From the NCBI GenBank assembly GCA_005885085.1, contig VAXY01000059.1, forward strand, positions 671 through 11,567: a stretch of 10,897 nucleotides of DNA. Direction: 5' to 3'. This DNA comes from Actinomycetota bacterium (GTDB lineage Bacteria; Actinomycetota; Thermoleophilia; Gaiellales; Gaiellaceae). Of the stretch, positions 10,137-10,897 are shown one piece after another. A program made the position numbers and the translations under genes. The notes under the pieces were generated by a model. That model worked only from the letters and a program-made list of their open reading frames with translations, did not search any database and was not told where the DNA came from. The first letter of the stretch is position 1. Each line of letters opens with the position of its first letter.

Positions 10137-10897
10137 TCAGCTCGCGACGGGCTTCGGCTCGTCCACGATCTGGAGCGGCTTGACGATCTCGGCGAAGTGG
10201 CACGCGCTCGGATGGCCCTGGCCGCGATCGATCAACGCGGGCTCCTCCTCGGCGCAGATCGGCTGCGCCTTCCAGCAGCGCGTGCGGAAGCGGCAGCCGG
10301 ACGGCGGGTTCGCGGGGTTCGGGACGTCCCCCTCGAGGACGATGCGCTTGCGCTTCCCGCGCTGGGTCGGCTCCTCGATCGGGATCGCGGACAGGAGCGC
10401 CTGCGTGTACGGATGCGACGGGCGCTCGTAGATGTCCTCCCTCGTCCCGATCTCGACGATCTTGCCGAGGTACATGACTGCGACGCGGTCGGAGATGTGC
10501 CGGACGAGCGACAGGTCGTGCGCGATGAACAGATAGGTGAGGCCGAAGTCGCGCTGCAGCGACTCGAGCAGGTTGACGACCTGCGCCCGGATCGACACGT
10601 CGAGCGCGGAGACGGGCTCGTCGAGGATGACCATCTGCGGGTTGAGCGCGAGCGCGCGCGCGAACCCGATCCGCTGGCGTTGGCCGCCCGAGAACTCGTG
10701 CGGGAACCGGTTCGCGTGCTCGGGGCTCAGACCGACGGTGCGCAGCAGCTCGTCGACACGCCCGCGTCCCTCGCGTCCCTTGTACAGGTTGTGCACGCGC
10801 AGTGGCTCCGCCACGATCTCGCGTACCGTCATGCGCGGGTTGAGCGACGCGTAGGGATCCTGGAAGACGATCTGGAGCTCGCGCCGCACGTCGCGCA
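10137..10897 (-). CDS. Oligopeptide/dipeptide-type ABC transporter ATP-binding protein, C-terminal part (cut by window edge)
   Basis: The fragment begins just before the Q-loop (QIVFQDPYASLNPRMTV) and therefore lacks the Walker A motif, which lies beyond the right edge. Visible in order: ABC signature FSGGQRQRIGFARAL, Walker B VILDEPVSALD, H-loop FIAHDLSL, and the oligo_HPY C-terminal region HPYTQALLSAIPI with a Cys-rich stretch GCRFRTRCWKAQPIC and SACHF. This is the DppF/OppF type of ATPase that powers import of peptides, nickel or related solutes with two permeases and a binding protein; the substrate cannot be told from this fragment. A GTG at 10889 is in frame but is an internal Val, because codons continue upstream (R-D-V-R-R-E-L). 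The gene ends 43 nt before the cysteine-rich protein. Confidence 0.93.
   Translation of the reverse strand, partial: RDVRRELQIVFQDPYASLNPRMTVREIVAEPLRVHNLYKGREGRGRVDELLRTVGLSPEHANRFPHEFSGGQRQRIGFARALALNPQMVILDEPVSALDVSIRAQVVNLLESLQRDFGLTYLFIAHDLSLVRHISDRVAVMYLGKIVEIGTREDIYERPSHPYTQALLSAIPIEEPTQRGKRKRIVLEGDVPNPANPPSGCRFRTRCWKAQPICAEEEPALIDRGQGHPSACHFAEIVKPLQIVDEPKPVAS

Noticed and set aside
10137..10889. GTG at 10889 as a true start of the ABC ATPase
   Set aside because: The resulting protein would lack Walker A, and in-frame codons continue to the window edge with residues typical of the family before the Q-loop. The gene is cut by the window instead.

Overview
This 10.9-kb window is a high-GC bacterial chromosome segment in which every supported gene lies on the minus strand. 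Transcription therefore runs from high to low coordinates. The GC-rich codon use and the gene set (LytR-CpsA-Psr protein with a LytR_C domain, B12-dependent MetH, MmcQ/YjbR protein, F-type ATPase beta and epsilon) suggest an actinobacterium-like organism, possibly a deep lineage such as Thermoleophilia. That placement is inference; no rRNA or other marker here settles it. The tiling is dense and no gene-free stretch exceeds about 130 bp.

In transcription order: (1) a peptide/nickel-type ABC transporter ATPase, cut by the right edge; (2) a secreted 393-residue cysteine-rich protein of unknown function, built from repeated cysteine pairs with His motifs in its first half; (3) a small membrane-anchored zf-HC2 anti-sigma-like protein with no sigma gene beside it, followed by a good candidate intrinsic terminator; (4) atpD and atpC, overlapping by one base, with no atpG/atpA upstream; (5) a MmcQ/YjbR family protein; (6) a full-length cobalamin-dependent methionine synthase metH behind a structured leader; (7) an LCP-family cell-wall glycopolymer ligase with an extra C-terminal domain; (8) the N-terminus of a UDP-glucose 6-dehydrogenase, cut by the left edge.

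Functionally the window divides into blocks. lcp and ugd (14 nt apart) fit a cell-envelope polysaccharide unit. metH and atpDC are housekeeping genes. The transporter, cysteine-rich protein and anti-sigma-like protein form an envelope/secretion-flavoured stretch upstream. The points most worth following up are the repeat architecture of the cysteine-rich protein, the separation of atpDC from the other ATP synthase genes, a perfect 13-bp hairpin overlapping the atpC stop codon, the hairpin directly in front of the metH ribosome binding site, and the paired palindromes at the 5' end of the anti-sigma-like gene.
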